39,665 nt of DNA from UBA6019 sp035535055 (GTDB taxonomy: Bacteria; Chloroflexota; Dormibacteria; Dormibacterales; Dormibacteraceae). Both the position numbers and the translations under genes were made by a program. Location: assembly GCA_035535055.1 (NCBI GenBank), contig DATLQT010000078.1:1-39665 (forward strand), written 5' to 3'. Below, piece by piece: positions 1 to 8,711 of this stretch. Each line of letters opens with the position of its first letter. Positions within the stretch are counted from its first letter, which is position 1. The notes under the pieces are model-generated. The model was not told where the DNA came from. It saw only the letters and a program-made list of their open reading frames with translations, and made no database searches.

Positions 1-1841
1 AGAAGACGGACCAGGTGGCCGGTGCGGCGGACGCTGAAAACGCTGTGTGGCGAGAGGACGGTGAAGCCCTTGCCGGCAGCCCACTCCCAGCTGTTGGGGG
101 CCTTGGCCCGGCAGACCCGGCGGATCATCTCCGCCTGCCAAAGCTCGAAAACGGAGGCGGCCGCCGAGTCGGCGGTCACACGGCCGTCCCAGGAACGCAG
201 CAGGTCCAGCGCCCGGGCCGCGGCCGGGTCGGTGGCCGGCACCCCGAGCACGAGCTCTTTCATCTCGCGCCAGGGCACTGAGTGGACGTCGGCTTGGACC
301 GTGCGGAAGCCGTCGTGGTCCCAGTCCTCGCGCGCGCGCAGCAACTCCACCGCGCGGTCCTGGCGGTAGCCCTCGATCCAGTCCACACCCAGGAACGGCT
401 CCGGCGCCGCCGAGGGGTTGGCATTGGCGGTGACGATCAGGCCCAGCTTCGGATTCTGCGCGCAGGGCATGTCCTCGAAGGGGACGTCCTCGCCGGTCCA
501 GCCGGCGGAAGGGTCCCAGGCCGGTTGGGGCAGGACGCCGAAGCCCGAGCGGCGAATGGGTGCGGTGCCGGTCAGCTGCCAGCCGATGTTATCGTCGGCG
601 TCGGCATAGACCATGTTCAGCGAGAGAGCGGGCCACTCCTCCCAGACCCGGTGGAACTGGTCGAAGCTCCGGCAGCGGTGGACGTCGAGGAGGCCCTTCA
701 GCGGCCGTGGCGCCAGCCAGACGGCCTGGATCGAGATCGCCGCGGACTCGCCCTCCAGCGCCGGGCCGATCACAGGCCCCCGCGGGGTGATCAGCACCGA
801 GACCCGCTCGGGTTCCTCGCGGCCCTTGACCCGGATCTCCTCCTCGACGAGGGCGCACTCGGTCCAGCCACCCGCCTCCCGGACGGTTCGGCCGTCCGCC
901 CCAACCTCCTCCAGATAGAGGTCGGTGTTGTCCACCAGCCCGACGGTGACGCCCCAGGCCGCGTGGCCGTTGTGGGCGGCGGGGAAGGTGGGGCTGCCCG
1001 CAAATGACGCGCCGGATACGGTCCATTCCGGCGTCGAGAGCCGGGCCAGGTACCAGTGCGGCGGGAGGGTCGGTGGGAGGTGGGGGTCGTTGGCGAGCAG
1101 AGGACGGCCCGAGCGCGTCCGGCGCGCGCAGACGGCCCAGTTGTTGGATCCGCCCTGGCCGACGAGCTCGAGGAAGGAGGACATCTCGCCGGCCAGGCGG
1201 TCGATGGTCGGGCCGGCCGCGGTGCCGGGCGGGGAGGCCACCCCCTGCCACTCGGCGTAGGTCGGGTCGAGCGCCTTCAGCGCTTCGGGGCCGTCGGCGG
1301 TCAGGACCCGCAGCCGCGCCATCTCGGAGTCCCAGTTGCTGGCCAGCGAGAAGGACTGCAGCCCGAGGATGCCGGTCGCGTCCTCCAGCGTCCACGGCGT
1401 CGGCGTCGCGCCCAGCAGCCGGAACTCGTGGGGAAGCCGCCTCAGACCGATCGCGGCGCCGGCGGTCACCCCGGCGGCGAAGGCGCCCATCTGGCGCCGG
1501 CCGCGCTCATCGAGCGCCTTCGCCTGCAGGATCGCCGACCGCCGGAAGCCGATCCGGCGGCTGAAGCGGTCGACGGGCAGGCCGTCGGGGCCGATCAGCT
1601 CGGAAAGCGTGCCGCGGATCACCCGGAGCATGGCCTCCAGCTGAAAGGTGCGGTCCTGGCCCTGGCAGAAGCCGAGTCCGAACCAGGCGTCCTCGTCGCC
1701 GGCGGCGGTGATCGAGGGGACGCCCCAGCGGTCGCGCTCGATGCGGATCGGCGCCCCGACGCCGGGCACCTCGAGCGTTCCCGAGGTGACGGGAAGGCGG
1801 CGCCCGAGCAGCAGCCCAAAGATCAGCTTCGCCAGGTTCAC
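1..1841 (-). CDS. penicillin acylase family protein (3' end beyond window)
   Basis: N-terminal nucleophile hydrolase that cleaves an amide bond in penicillin-like, cephalosporin-like or acyl-homoserine lactone substrates; the true substrate cannot be read from sequence. About 613 residues are present and the C-terminus runs off the window; the family is usually around 700-850. The GVPSITA stretch near residue 41 and the GxCQGQDR stretch near 58 are typical of the alpha part. The QGGSNNW motif places the predicted autocatalytic serine at about residue 232, the first residue of the beta chain. The start is a GTG, the only standard start between an in-frame TAG just upstream and the conserved core. 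A hydrophobic segment at residues 3-13 could be a short membrane or export signal, but no clear cleavage site is visible. It is divergent from ftsH across about 90 bp. Confident on family, not on substrate. Confidence 0.9.
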   Translation of the reverse strand, partial: MNLAKLIFGLLLGRRLPVTSGTLEVPGVGAPIRIERDRWGVPSITAAGDEDAWFGLGFCQGQDRTFQLEAMLRVIRGTLSELIGPDGLPVDRFSRRIGFRRSAILQAKALDERGRRQMGAFAAGVTAGAAIGLRRLPHEFRLLGATPTPWTLEDATGILGLQSFSLASNWDSEMARLRVLTADGPEALKALDPTYAEWQGVASPPGTAAGPTIDRLAGEMSSFLELVGQGGSNNWAVCARRTRSGRPLLANDPHLPPTLPPHWYLARLSTPEWTVSGASFAGSPTFPAAHNGHAAWGVTVGLVDNTDLYLEEVGADGRTVREAGGWTECALVEEEIRVKGREEPERVSVLITPRGPVIGPALEGESAAISIQAVWLAPRPLKGLLDVHRCRSFDQFHRVWEEWPALSLNMVYADADDNIGWQLTGTAPIRRSGFGVLPQPAWDPSAGWTGEDVPFEDMPCAQNPKLGLIVTANANPSAAPEPFLGVDWIEGYRQDRAVELLRAREDWDHDGFRTVQADVHSVPWREMKELVLGVPATDPAAARALDLLRSWDGRVTADSAAASVFELWQAEMIRRVCRAKAPNSWEWAAGKGFTVLSPHSVFSVRRTGHLVRL

Positions 1842-1931
1842 AGCAGCAGCCGAACCCTACGTCATCCACCCGCAAGGGGGCGAGTTCGGACGAGCGCCGC
1901 CTCGACCGAGCGCATCAAGGAGAATGCATCA

Positions 1932-3869
1932 ATGGCGACCAATCCGCCTGGCCAGCCGCCGGGCGGCACGAAGGGCCCCCCGCCGGGACCAAAACCGAAG
2001 CCCACCTCGCCCTTCCAGCAGTTCCGGAGCGTCCGCTTCTGGCTGATCTTCGCCGCCCTGCTGCTGCTGAACTTCGTCGTCAGCAACTACCTCCTGCAGC
2101 CGAGCCAGCAGAAGACGGTCACCATCTCCTACAGCGCCTTCAAGCAGCAGGTGGCCGATGACAACGTGGTCAGCATCACCGCGGTCGGGACCTCGGTCAC
2201 CGGGGTCAGCAAGACTCCAGTCACCGATCTCAACGGCAAGGACACCGCGACGCACTTCAGCTTCGAGCTTCCGATCTACGTCGGCAACGAGCTGGAGCCG
2301 CTGCTCGACCAGCACAACGTGGTTCAAATCGCCAAGCCGAGCGGCGACCAGACGCCTCTGTGGCTGACGATCCTTCTCTACGTCGGGCCGACGGTGCTGT
2401 TTCTCGGCATCTTCATTTACATCAGCCGCCGGATGACCGGCGGCGGCGCCGGCGGCATCCTCGGCTCCTTCGGCCAGAGCCGGGCGAAGCTCTACGACGC
2501 GGAGCGACCGCCGACCACCTTCGACGACGTGGCCGGGATCGACGAGGTGAAGACCGAGCTCCTTGAGGTCGTCGACTTCCTTCGCGAACCGCAGAAGTAC
2601 GAGCGGCTGGGCGGAACCGTGCCCAAGGGCGTCCTGCTGGTGGGCCCGCCGGGCACCGGGAAGACGTTGCTGGCGCGGGCCGTCGCGGGGGAGGCCAAGG
2701 TGCCCTTCTTCAGCCAGTCGGCCTCCGAGTTCGTGGAGGCCATAGTCGGCGTCGGCGCCTCCCGCGTCCGCGACCTCTTCAACAAAGCCCGGGCGGCGGC
2801 GCCGGCGATCATCTTCATCGACGAGCTGGACGCGATCGGGCGCAGCCGCGGCGCGGCCCTCCGGGTTGGCGGCAACGACGAGCAGGAGCAGACGCTGAAC
2901 CAGATCCTGACCGAGATGGACGGCTTCAGCTCGCGGGAGGGCGTCATCGTGCTGGCGGCGACCAACCGGGCCGACGTGCTGGACGCGGCGCTGCTCCGGC
3001 CCGGACGCTTCGACCGCCGGATCATGGTCCAGCCGCCCGACCGTCGGGGGCGCGCGGCGATCCTGCGGATCCACACCCGCAACGTCCCGCTCGGCCCCGA
3101 CGTCGACCTCGACCTGCTGGCCTCCCAGCTGCCGGGATCGGTGGGCGCCGACCTCCGCAACCTGGTCAACGAAGCCGCCCTCTACGCGGCACGCCGGGGC
3201 GAAGCCAAGGTCACCATGAGCGACTTCACGGAGTCGATCGAGAAGACACTGCTCGGACCCGAGCGGAACGTCCTCCTGAGCCCGCAGGACCGGGAGCGGA
3301 TCGCCTACCACGAGTCTGGGCACGCCCTGCTTGGACTCCTGGTGCAGGGCGCGGACCCGGTCCGCAAGGTGACCATCATCCCGCGTGGGATGGCGCTCGG
3401 GGTGACCGTCCAGAGCCCGATCGACGACCGTTTCAACTATGGCGAGGACTACCTGCGCGCCCGCATCATCGGCGCCCTCGGCGGCCGTGGCGCGGAGAGC
3501 CTCGTCTACGGGGTCGTCTCGACCGGCGCCGAGAACGACCTCCAGCAGGTGACCCGGATCGCCCACGAGATGGTGGTCCGCTGGGGGATGAGTCCCCTGG
3601 TCGGGCCCCTCAACTATTCGGAGGACGCGAGCGGCGGGCTCGGCTTCCAGCGCCCGTACAGTGAGGAGACGGCTCAGGCGATCGACCGGGAGGTGAAGCG
3701 CATCGCGGAGGAGTGCTTCGCCGAGGCGGAGCGCCTCCTCAAGGAGAACCGGCACCGGCTCGACGCCCTCGCCCACGCTCTCCTCGAGAGTGATTCCCTC
3801 AACGAGGCGCAGATCCTCGAGGCGGCCGGCCTGCCTGCCTCGGCGCCTGCCACGACAGTCTCCTCCTGA
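1932..3869 (+). CDS. ftsH: ATP-dependent zinc metalloprotease FtsH
   Basis: Membrane-anchored AAA+ protease that extracts and degrades membrane and short-lived cytosolic proteins. 645 residues: a Pro-rich N-terminus (1-27), membrane helix 1 (about 36-56), an extracytoplasmic domain, helix 2 (about 146-168), then the AAA domain with Walker A GPPGTGKT at 238-245, Walker B IIFIDELDAIG and a second region of homology ending in RPGRFDRR. The peptidase domain has HESGH at 460-464 and the third zinc ligand Asp about 536 in ENDL. The ATG is chosen because AAGGAG lies 9 nt upstream; longer in-frame extensions run antisense through penicillin acylase. Odd: the pore loop, normally MFVGVGA, reads AIVGVGA, so the aromatic residue is Ile271, encoded by ATA. 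It may be a paralogue of a standard FtsH elsewhere. The nudC start follows its stop by 10 nt. Confidence 0.96.
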   Translation: MATNPPGQPPGGTKGPPPGPKPKPTSPFQQFRSVRFWLIFAALLLLNFVVSNYLLQPSQQKTVTISYSAFKQQVADDNVVSITAVGTSVTGVSKTPVTDLNGKDTATHFSFELPIYVGNELEPLLDQHNVVQIAKPSGDQTPLWLTILLYVGPTVLFLGIFIYISRRMTGGGAGGILGSFGQSRAKLYDAERPPTTFDDVAGIDEVKTELLEVVDFLREPQKYERLGGTVPKGVLLVGPPGTGKTLLARAVAGEAKVPFFSQSASEFVEAIVGVGASRVRDLFNKARAAAPAIIFIDELDAIGRSRGAALRVGGNDEQEQTLNQILTEMDGFSSREGVIVLAATNRADVLDAALLRPGRFDRRIMVQPPDRRGRAAILRIHTRNVPLGPDVDLDLLASQLPGSVGADLRNLVNEAALYAARRGEAKVTMSDFTESIEKTLLGPERNVLLSPQDRERIAYHESGHALLGLLVQGADPVRKVTIIPRGMALGVTVQSPIDDRFNYGEDYLRARIIGALGGRGAESLVYGVVSTGAENDLQQVTRIAHEMVVRWGMSPLVGPLNYSEDASGGLGFQRPYSEETAQAIDREVKRIAEECFAEAERLLKENRHRLDALAHALLESDSLNEAQILEAAGLPASAPATTVSS

Positions 3870-3879
3870 GGGCGCCGGG

Positions 3880-4713
3880 TTGCCCTTCCTTGCCGAGATC
3901 GACCTCGAGGCGGCGCCGACCGACGACGCCCTCGTCTTCGCCTTCCACCAGGGCCGGCTGCTGGTCCGCCGCGGGGAGGAGAGCGCCGAGGTACCCGCGT
4001 GGAGCGAGGTCTCCGGCCTCCTCGCGGGAGCCACCGCCCACCTCTACCTCGGCCGGCTGGACGGCCGGCCCTCTTTCGCGATCCCGCTGGAGGCGGAGCC
4101 GCAGGCGCCTCCGGGTTACGCCTTCTCCGGCCTCCGGGAGCTCTTCGGCCGGCTTGAGGAGCCGGTCCACGGCGTCGGAGGCAGGGCCTTCCAGATCATC
4201 GAGTGGTACCTCGCGCACGCTTTCTGCGGTCGCTGCGGGACGCCCACCGAGCTGGTCGCCAAGGAGCGGGCTCGGGGATGCCCGAACTGCGGCGCCAGCT
4301 ACTTCCCCCGCATCAATCCGGCCGTGATTATGCTCGTTGAGCGCGAGGGCAAGATGCTGCTGGCCCGCAACAAGCTCTTTCGCGGGCCCTTCTACAGCTG
4401 CCTGGCGGGCTTTGTCGAGCCGGGTGAATCGCTCGAGGAGGCCGTCGCCCGGGAGGTGCTCGAGGAGGTCGGCGTCGAGGTCTGCGACATCAGGTACGTC
4501 GCCAGCCAGCCGTGGCCGTTCCCGAGCCAGCTGATGGTCGGCTTCACCGCTCGCCATCTGTCGGGGGAGATCCGGGTCCAGGATTCCGAGATCCTGGACG
4601 CTGGCTGGTTCGGAGCGGGGCCGCTTCCCGAGCTGCCGGGGCGCTTCAGCCTCGCACGGCGGCTGATCGAAGCGCACCTCGAACGGGTCGGGCTGGCGCC
4701 GGCCGGGAATTGA
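3880..4713 (+). CDS. nudC: NAD(+)/NADH pyrophosphatase, NudC-type Nudix hydrolase
   Basis: Hydrolyses NADH or NAD to NMN(H) and AMP, and in E. coli removes NAD caps from RNA. 277 residues. A zinc ribbon uses Cys116/Cys119 and Cys134/Cys137 (CGRC, CPNC). The Nudix box starts at Gly177 and contains the REVLEEVGV core. It is followed by SQPWPFPSQ from residue 209, the signature that separates NudC from other Nudix proteins. The start is taken as TTG because GAGGG, overlapping the ftsH stop, lies 7 nt upstream; the longer ATG form would overlap ftsH out of frame with an Arg-rich, shadow-like extension. It is probably co-transcribed with ftsH. Family assignment is firm; the TTG start is an inference. 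Confidence 0.92.
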   Translation: MPFLAEIDLEAAPTDDALVFAFHQGRLLVRRGEESAEVPAWSEVSGLLAGATAHLYLGRLDGRPSFAIPLEAEPQAPPGYAFSGLRELFGRLEEPVHGVGGRAFQIIEWYLAHAFCGRCGTPTELVAKERARGCPNCGASYFPRINPAVIMLVEREGKMLLARNKLFRGPFYSCLAGFVEPGESLEEAVAREVLEEVGVEVCDIRYVASQPWPFPSQLMVGFTARHLSGEIRVQDSEILDAGWFGAGPLPELPGRFSLARRLIEAHLERVGLAPAGN

Positions 4714-4741
4714 ACGCCGCGCGTCCGCGGCCCTCAATCGA

Positions 4742-4747
4742 TACCGT
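4742..4747 (+). promoter_or_regulatory. -10 box TACCGT for the MFS gene, leaderless spacing
   Basis: TACCGT ends 6 nt before the GTG start, which would put the transcription start at or next to the start codon. No Shine-Dalgarno sequence and no good -35 hexamer are visible. One of a set of similarly placed boxes in this window. Confidence 0.45.
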
Positions 4748-4753
4748 GACAGC

Positions 4754-6400
4754 GTGACCCAGTCCGTCACCGACCTCCGGCACGCTGAGCCGGGCGCCCC
4801 GGCGCCCGCGCCCCAGCGACCGGCCCACGGCCGGCGTTACGTCTACACGGCGACGGGCGTCATTGCCCTCGGCTCGACGGCCTCGATCCTCTCCAGCACG
4901 GTGGTCAACGTCGCCGTGCCCGCCCTGCAGTCGACCTTCCACGCGACCATCACCGACGTCCAGTGGATCCTGGTCGCCTACCTACTCGGGCTCTCGGCGG
5001 TGATCCCGATCAGCGGCTACGTCTCCGACCGCTTCGGCACGAAGCGCGTCTACCTGGTGACGCTGATCGCCTTCACCCTCACCTCGGGTCTCTGCGGGGT
5101 CGCCTGGAGCCTGCAGTCGGAGATCGTCTTCCGCGTCATCCAGGGTCTGGCAGGCGGGATGGTCATGCCGGTCGGGATGACCATCGTGATGCGGATGTCG
5201 GCGCCCGAGGAGCGGGGGCAGCTGATGTCGATCCTCGGCGTGCCGATGATGCTGGCGCCGGCGCTCGGGCCGACGCTCGGCGGCTGGCTGATCCAGGTCT
5301 TCGACTGGCGCTGGGTGTTCTGGGTGAACCTGCCCGCCGGCCTGCTCGCGCTTGCCCTCGGCTACTTCTTCCTCGATCCGGGCAAGATGCCCTGGGTCGA
5401 GCGGAAGATCGACTTCCTCGGCCTCTTCCTCGCCACGCCCGGCGTGACGCTGATGATCTACGGACTGACCCAGGCGTCGCTCAACGGCTGGGGATCCGCC
5501 AGCGGCCTGCTGCCGATCATCGGAGGCGCCGCCCTGGTGGTCGGGTTCGTCCTCTGGGAGCTCCGCCAGGAGCACCCGCTGCTCGACATGCGCGTTTTCA
5601 AGGACGCCGCCTTCGCGGCCTCCGCCGGGGTGGGCGTGATCTTCGCCAGCGCTCTCTTCGGCGCGGTCTTCCTGATCCCCGTCTTCATGCAGGAGGTGCA
5701 GGGCAAGAGCACCCTCGAAGCGGGCCTGCTGCTGGCGCCCCAGGGCGTCGGCGCCGCGCTGGCGATGGTCTTCTCGGGCAGCCTCACCGACCGCTTCGGA
5801 GCCCGACCCGTGGTCTTCGTTGGGATCCTGGGCCTGGTCGCCTCGACCATCCTGCTGACCGCCATCACGCCCGAGACCGGCAACTGGTCCTGGATAACGA
5901 TCATCGGCGTCCGCGGCATGGCCATGGGCTTCGCCATGATGCCCAACTTGGCGGCCGCCTACGTCACCCTCGCCCCCGGCGCGATCGCCCGGGCGACCGC
6001 CGTCAGCAACACCCTCCAGCGCGTCTCTTCGAGCTTTGGGATCGCGATCCTCGCCACCGTCGTCGAGGGACGGATCCAGGCTCACCTGCCATCGCACCAG
6101 GCGCTGGGCCTGGCGGCACGGGCGGGCAAGGGGGCGGTCCAGCAGCTGCTGAACAACGCCGCCGCAAAGGGCTTCGACGACACCTTCTGGGTATCTGCCG
6201 GGCTGGCCGCGCTGGCGTTGCCGGCGACGATGCTCTTGCGCCGTCCGCTGCCGCGGAACAGTCAGCCGGTGGGGGAGGGCTCGCTCGAGCTGCGCCACCC
6301 GCCGCTCTCGCGGCAGGTGCGGATCGCCTTCGTGGTGCTCCTCGTGATCGCGATCGCGTTCTTCGCCTGGACGATCGGGAAGACGCTCAACGACTACTGA
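4754..6400 (+). CDS. MFS transporter, DHA2 (EmrB/QacA) family, 14 TM helices
   Basis: Proton-driven drug or metabolite exporter in the cytoplasmic membrane. 548 residues, typical for DHA2 proteins with 14 helices. It shows the helix 2-3 loop motif GYVSDRFGTKR, the helix 4 region RVIQGLAGGMVMPVGMT and the antiporter motif C, MMLAPALGPTLGGWL. The region after the first helix, normally LDxTIVNVALP, reads LSSTVVNVAVP, so the usual acidic residue is Ser. The last helix (VRIAFVVLLVIAIAFFAW) is followed by a short cytoplasmic end. GTG start. The 3' end overlaps the convergent oxidoreductase gene by 7 bp. No regulator or membrane-fusion partner is adjacent, so the substrate is unknown. Confidence 0.92.
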   Translation: MTQSVTDLRHAEPGAPAPAPQRPAHGRRYVYTATGVIALGSTASILSSTVVNVAVPALQSTFHATITDVQWILVAYLLGLSAVIPISGYVSDRFGTKRVYLVTLIAFTLTSGLCGVAWSLQSEIVFRVIQGLAGGMVMPVGMTIVMRMSAPEERGQLMSILGVPMMLAPALGPTLGGWLIQVFDWRWVFWVNLPAGLLALALGYFFLDPGKMPWVERKIDFLGLFLATPGVTLMIYGLTQASLNGWGSASGLLPIIGGAALVVGFVLWELRQEHPLLDMRVFKDAAFAASAGVGVIFASALFGAVFLIPVFMQEVQGKSTLEAGLLLAPQGVGAALAMVFSGSLTDRFGARPVVFVGILGLVASTILLTAITPETGNWSWITIIGVRGMAMGFAMMPNLAAAYVTLAPGAIARATAVSNTLQRVSSSFGIAILATVVEGRIQAHLPSHQALGLAARAGKGAVQQLLNNAAAKGFDDTFWVSAGLAALALPATMLLRRPLPRNSQPVGEGSLELRHPPLSRQVRIAFVVLLVIAIAFFAWTIGKTLNDY

Positions 6401-7227
6401 GCGCCGAGGCTCAGCTCGGTGATCCGGTCCAGCTCGCGGAACGCGTCGTCCCGCGAGGTCGACGGCACGTAGAAGGTGGCCTCGTCGACGCCCAGCTCCC
6501 GGTACTCCTCGATCGCCTCGGCGGTCGACCGGGCGCCCGACACGACCACCGGCAGCCGGCCCCGGCCGGTCTCCTCGCACAGCCGCCGGAAGGCCGGGAT
6601 CTGCTCCGCGAGCGACGAGCGACCGGGCATCGGCATCCAGCCGTCGGCGAACTCGATTACGCGCTTCATGGCGTTCTCGGCGTTGCCCCCGAGATAGACG
6701 GGCAGGGGGTTCTGGATCGGCTTCGGCCAGGACCACATGGGCTCGAAATCCACGAAGTCGCCGTGGAACTGCGCCTCGTCCCGGGTCCAGATCTCGCGCA
6801 TGGCGAGCACCCGCTCCCGCATGAGCTTGAAACGAGTGCGGGGATCGGTGCCGTGGTCCTGCATCTCCTCCCGGTTCCAGCCCGCGCCAACGCCGAGGAC
6901 CACCCGGCCGTTGGAGACGAGGTCGACGCTGGCCACCTCCTTGGCGGTGGTGATGGGGTCGCGCTCGACCAGCAGCAGGATCCCGAAGCCGAGCCTGAGG
7001 CGGGTCGTGTTTGAAGCGGCGACGGCCACGCTGACGAAGGGGTCGAGCGTCCTCTTGTAGTGCTCGGGAAGCTCGGGACCGCCCGGCCAGGGCGAGAGCC
7101 GGCTGGTCGGGATGTGGGTGTGTTCGGGAAACCAGAGGGAATCGTAACCGCGCTCCTCGACGGCGCGAGCTAGTTCGGCGACGCCGATCGAGCGGTCGGT
7201 GGCGAAGATCGCGATCCCGAACTTCAT
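6394..7227 (-). CDS. LLM-class F420-dependent oxidoreductase
   Basis: Luciferase-like TIM-barrel oxidoreductase of the subfamily often annotated as probable F420-dependent (TIGR03619-like). 277 residues. It starts MKFGIAIFATD, with the conserved ERGYDSLWFPEHTHIP segment, the RLRLGFGILLLVERDP strand-loop and NGRVVLGVGAGWNREEM, all typical of the family. The ATG at 7227 is chosen over longer in-frame forms because the first beta strand begins here. Substrate is unknown. F420 use is inferred from the family; FMN remains possible and no F420 biosynthesis gene is in this window. It converges on the MFS gene and is divergent from the LapA-like gene across 38 bp. Confidence 0.88.
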   Translation of the reverse strand: MKFGIAIFATDRSIGVAELARAVEERGYDSLWFPEHTHIPTSRLSPWPGGPELPEHYKRTLDPFVSVAVAASNTTRLRLGFGILLLVERDPITTAKEVASVDLVSNGRVVLGVGAGWNREEMQDHGTDPRTRFKLMRERVLAMREIWTRDEAQFHGDFVDFEPMWSWPKPIQNPLPVYLGGNAENAMKRVIEFADGWMPMPGRSSLAEQIPAFRRLCEETGRGRLPVVVSGARSTAEAIEEYRELGVDEATFYVPSTSRDDAFRELDRITELSLGAQ

Positions 7228-7249
7228 TGGCAATACACCACAAGTAGCG

Positions 7250-7255
7250 TAATCT
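7250..7255 (+). promoter_or_regulatory. putative -10 box TAATCT for the LapA-like gene
   Basis: TAATCT ends 10 nt before the ATG at 7266, which predicts a leader of only a few nucleotides. No Shine-Dalgarno sequence precedes the ATG. It lies in the 38-bp divergent spacer. Confidence 0.35.
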
Positions 7256-7265
7256 CCGCCGCGAA

Positions 7266-7913
7266 ATGGATCTGGCAGTGCGCTGGCACCGCCTCCTCCG
7301 AGCCCTGGCATTCATCGCCGGACTGGTCCTGGGGCTGGGGCTGGCGGTCTTCATCTTCAGCAACACGGCCCCGGTGGACATTCACTGGCGCCTGCCCTCC
7401 AACAACGGACCCGTGGTCGACCTGACCATCCCCGGAATCAGCCTCTGGCTGCTGGCGATCGTCCCCCTCCTGGTCGGCGGTGTCGTTGGCTACTTCTACC
7501 AGACGCCCGCCCGGATGCACCACGTTCGTGAGGCTCTCCGCCACCGCAGCCGCGTCCACGAGCTGGAGCACGAGCTGAAGGAGCTCCGCTTAAGCCTCGA
7601 CAAGGTGCTGATGATGCCCGAGGACGGCAGCCTTGCCGTGCCCGCCGCGCTGATGCCGCCGATCGAGCACAGGGCCAAAGCCAAGGTCGCCCAGGTGAGC
7701 CTTCCCGAGGAACCGTCCGCCGCCGACCTGCTGGCCGACATCCCGGACCCGGAGGAGGCTACGCCGGTCCCAGCCCCGGTGGAAGACCACAAAGAAGTCG
7801 CTGCTCCGGCCCAGGCCCATAGGCCGGCCCGCCGGAAGGCGGCGGCCGCCAACGGCGCGCCCCGTCCGGGCGCCAAGCGAGCCCGAACGCCCAGGACCGC
7901 CGGGAAGAGCTGA
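7266..7913 (+). CDS. LapA-domain (DUF1049-like) membrane protein with long C-terminal tail
   Basis: Small inner-membrane protein related to lipopolysaccharide assembly protein A (DUF1049). 215 residues. Helix 1 covers about 12-32, then the conserved FSNTAPVDIHW segment, helix 2 at about 57-78, and a short coiled coil at 84-115 ending in LEHELKELRLSLDKVL. This is the usual LapA domain plan. The remaining 100 residues are Ala/Pro/Lys/Arg-rich and probably disordered, longer than in typical LapA proteins. The organism type suggested by the window may well lack lipopolysaccharide, so a LapA function should not be assumed. The following LOG-family gene begins 45 bp later with its own possible -10 box. 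Confidence 0.75.
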   Translation: MDLAVRWHRLLRALAFIAGLVLGLGLAVFIFSNTAPVDIHWRLPSNNGPVVDLTIPGISLWLLAIVPLLVGGVVGYFYQTPARMHHVREALRHRSRVHELEHELKELRLSLDKVLMMPEDGSLAVPAALMPPIEHRAKAKVAQVSLPEEPSAADLLADIPDPEEATPVPAPVEDHKEVAAPAQAHRPARRKAAAANGAPRPGAKRARTPRTAGKS

Positions 7914-7958
7914 AGGCCGGGCGGACCTTCCGCCCGCGGCTAGGATGGAACTCCCTCG

Positions 7959-8711
7959 ATGAGCGAACGCCGTCGTGCCGGCCGCACCCTGGTCCCGAGG
8001 TCGAAGCCCCTCGCCGACCAGGCGTTCCTGGAGCGCGGCGCCTTCGACCAGTTCGTCTACCACTCCGACCCCTGGCGCGCGCTCCGCATCCTCGCCGAGT
8101 TCGTCGAGGGCTTCGACGCCCTCAGCCAGCTGGGCCCGGCGATCAGCATCTTCGGCTCGGCCCGGACGCCTCGGGATGACACCTTCTACGTGGCGGCCGA
8201 GAAGACCGGAAAGGCCATCGCCGACCGCGGCTACGCCGTCATCACCGGAGGGGGCCCGGGCATTATGGAGGCCGCCAACAAGGGCGCCCAGCGGGCCGGC
8301 GGCCTCTCCGTCGGCTGCAACATCGAGCTGCCCTCCGAGCAGGGCATCAACGACTACGTCGACCTGGCGGTCGAGTTCCGCTACTTCTTCGCCCGCAAGA
8401 CGATGTTCGTCAAGTACGCCCGCGGGTTCGTCATCTTCCCCGGCGGCTTCGGCACCCTCGACGAGCTCTTCGAGTCCCTGACGCTGGCCCAGACCGGGAA
8501 GATCGAGCACTTTCCGATCGTCCTCTTCGGCAGCGCCTACTGGTCCGGCCTTCTGGACTGGATCCGGCGCGAGGGGCTGCCGAGGGCCTACCTGATGGCG
8601 GCCGACCTCGACCTCGTCAAGGTGACCGACGATCCCGAGGAGGCGGCCGAGATGGCGACCACCTCCGAGCCCGAGCCCCAGGGCGGCCCTGCCGCCGCCC
8701 ACTCGGCGTGA
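7959..8711 (+). CDS. TIGR00730 / LOG-family Rossmann-fold protein
   Basis: Member of the lysine-decarboxylase-like LOG family, whose characterised members are cytokinin riboside 5'-monophosphate phosphoribohydrolases or nucleotide 5'-monophosphate nucleosidases. 250 residues, the longer form with an N-terminal extension before the Rossmann core. Diagnostic motifs are GGGPGIMEAAN at about 97-107 and PGGFGTLDE at about 161-169, which carry the catalytic Arg/Glu-type site of the family. The ATG start has TAGGAT 12 nt upstream (7941-7946) and no clear Shine-Dalgarno. Its stop overlaps the GTG of the next gene (GTGA), so the two are likely coupled. A true lysine decarboxylase activity is not expected. 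Confidence 0.9.
   Translation: MSERRRAGRTLVPRSKPLADQAFLERGAFDQFVYHSDPWRALRILAEFVEGFDALSQLGPAISIFGSARTPRDDTFYVAAEKTGKAIADRGYAVITGGGPGIMEAANKGAQRAGGLSVGCNIELPSEQGINDYVDLAVEFRYFFARKTMFVKYARGFVIFPGGFGTLDELFESLTLAQTGKIEHFPIVLFGSAYWSGLLDWIRREGLPRAYLMAADLDLVKVTDDPEEAAEMATTSEPEPQGGPAAAHSA

Noticed and set aside
15..369. Short plus-strand frames at the window start
   Set aside because: They lie antisense to the penicillin acylase C-terminal half and have shadow-like composition.
1056..1931. Upstream in-frame extension of ftsH
   Set aside because: It runs antisense through penicillin acylase; the ATG at 1932 has a good Shine-Dalgarno and begins a normal FtsH N-terminus.
1929..4034. Open frame of about 700 codons on the minus strand opposite ftsH and nudC
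   Set aside because: Antisense shadow of GC-rich coding sequence; low-complexity Arg/Asp/Gly-rich product with no domain, while the plus strand encodes a complete FtsH.
4982..7381. Open frame of about 800 codons on the minus strand across the MFS gene, and a 683-codon plus frame at 4963-7014
   Set aside because: Both are out-of-frame or antisense shadows of the MFS and oxidoreductase genes; products are His/Arg/Asp-rich without recognisable motifs.
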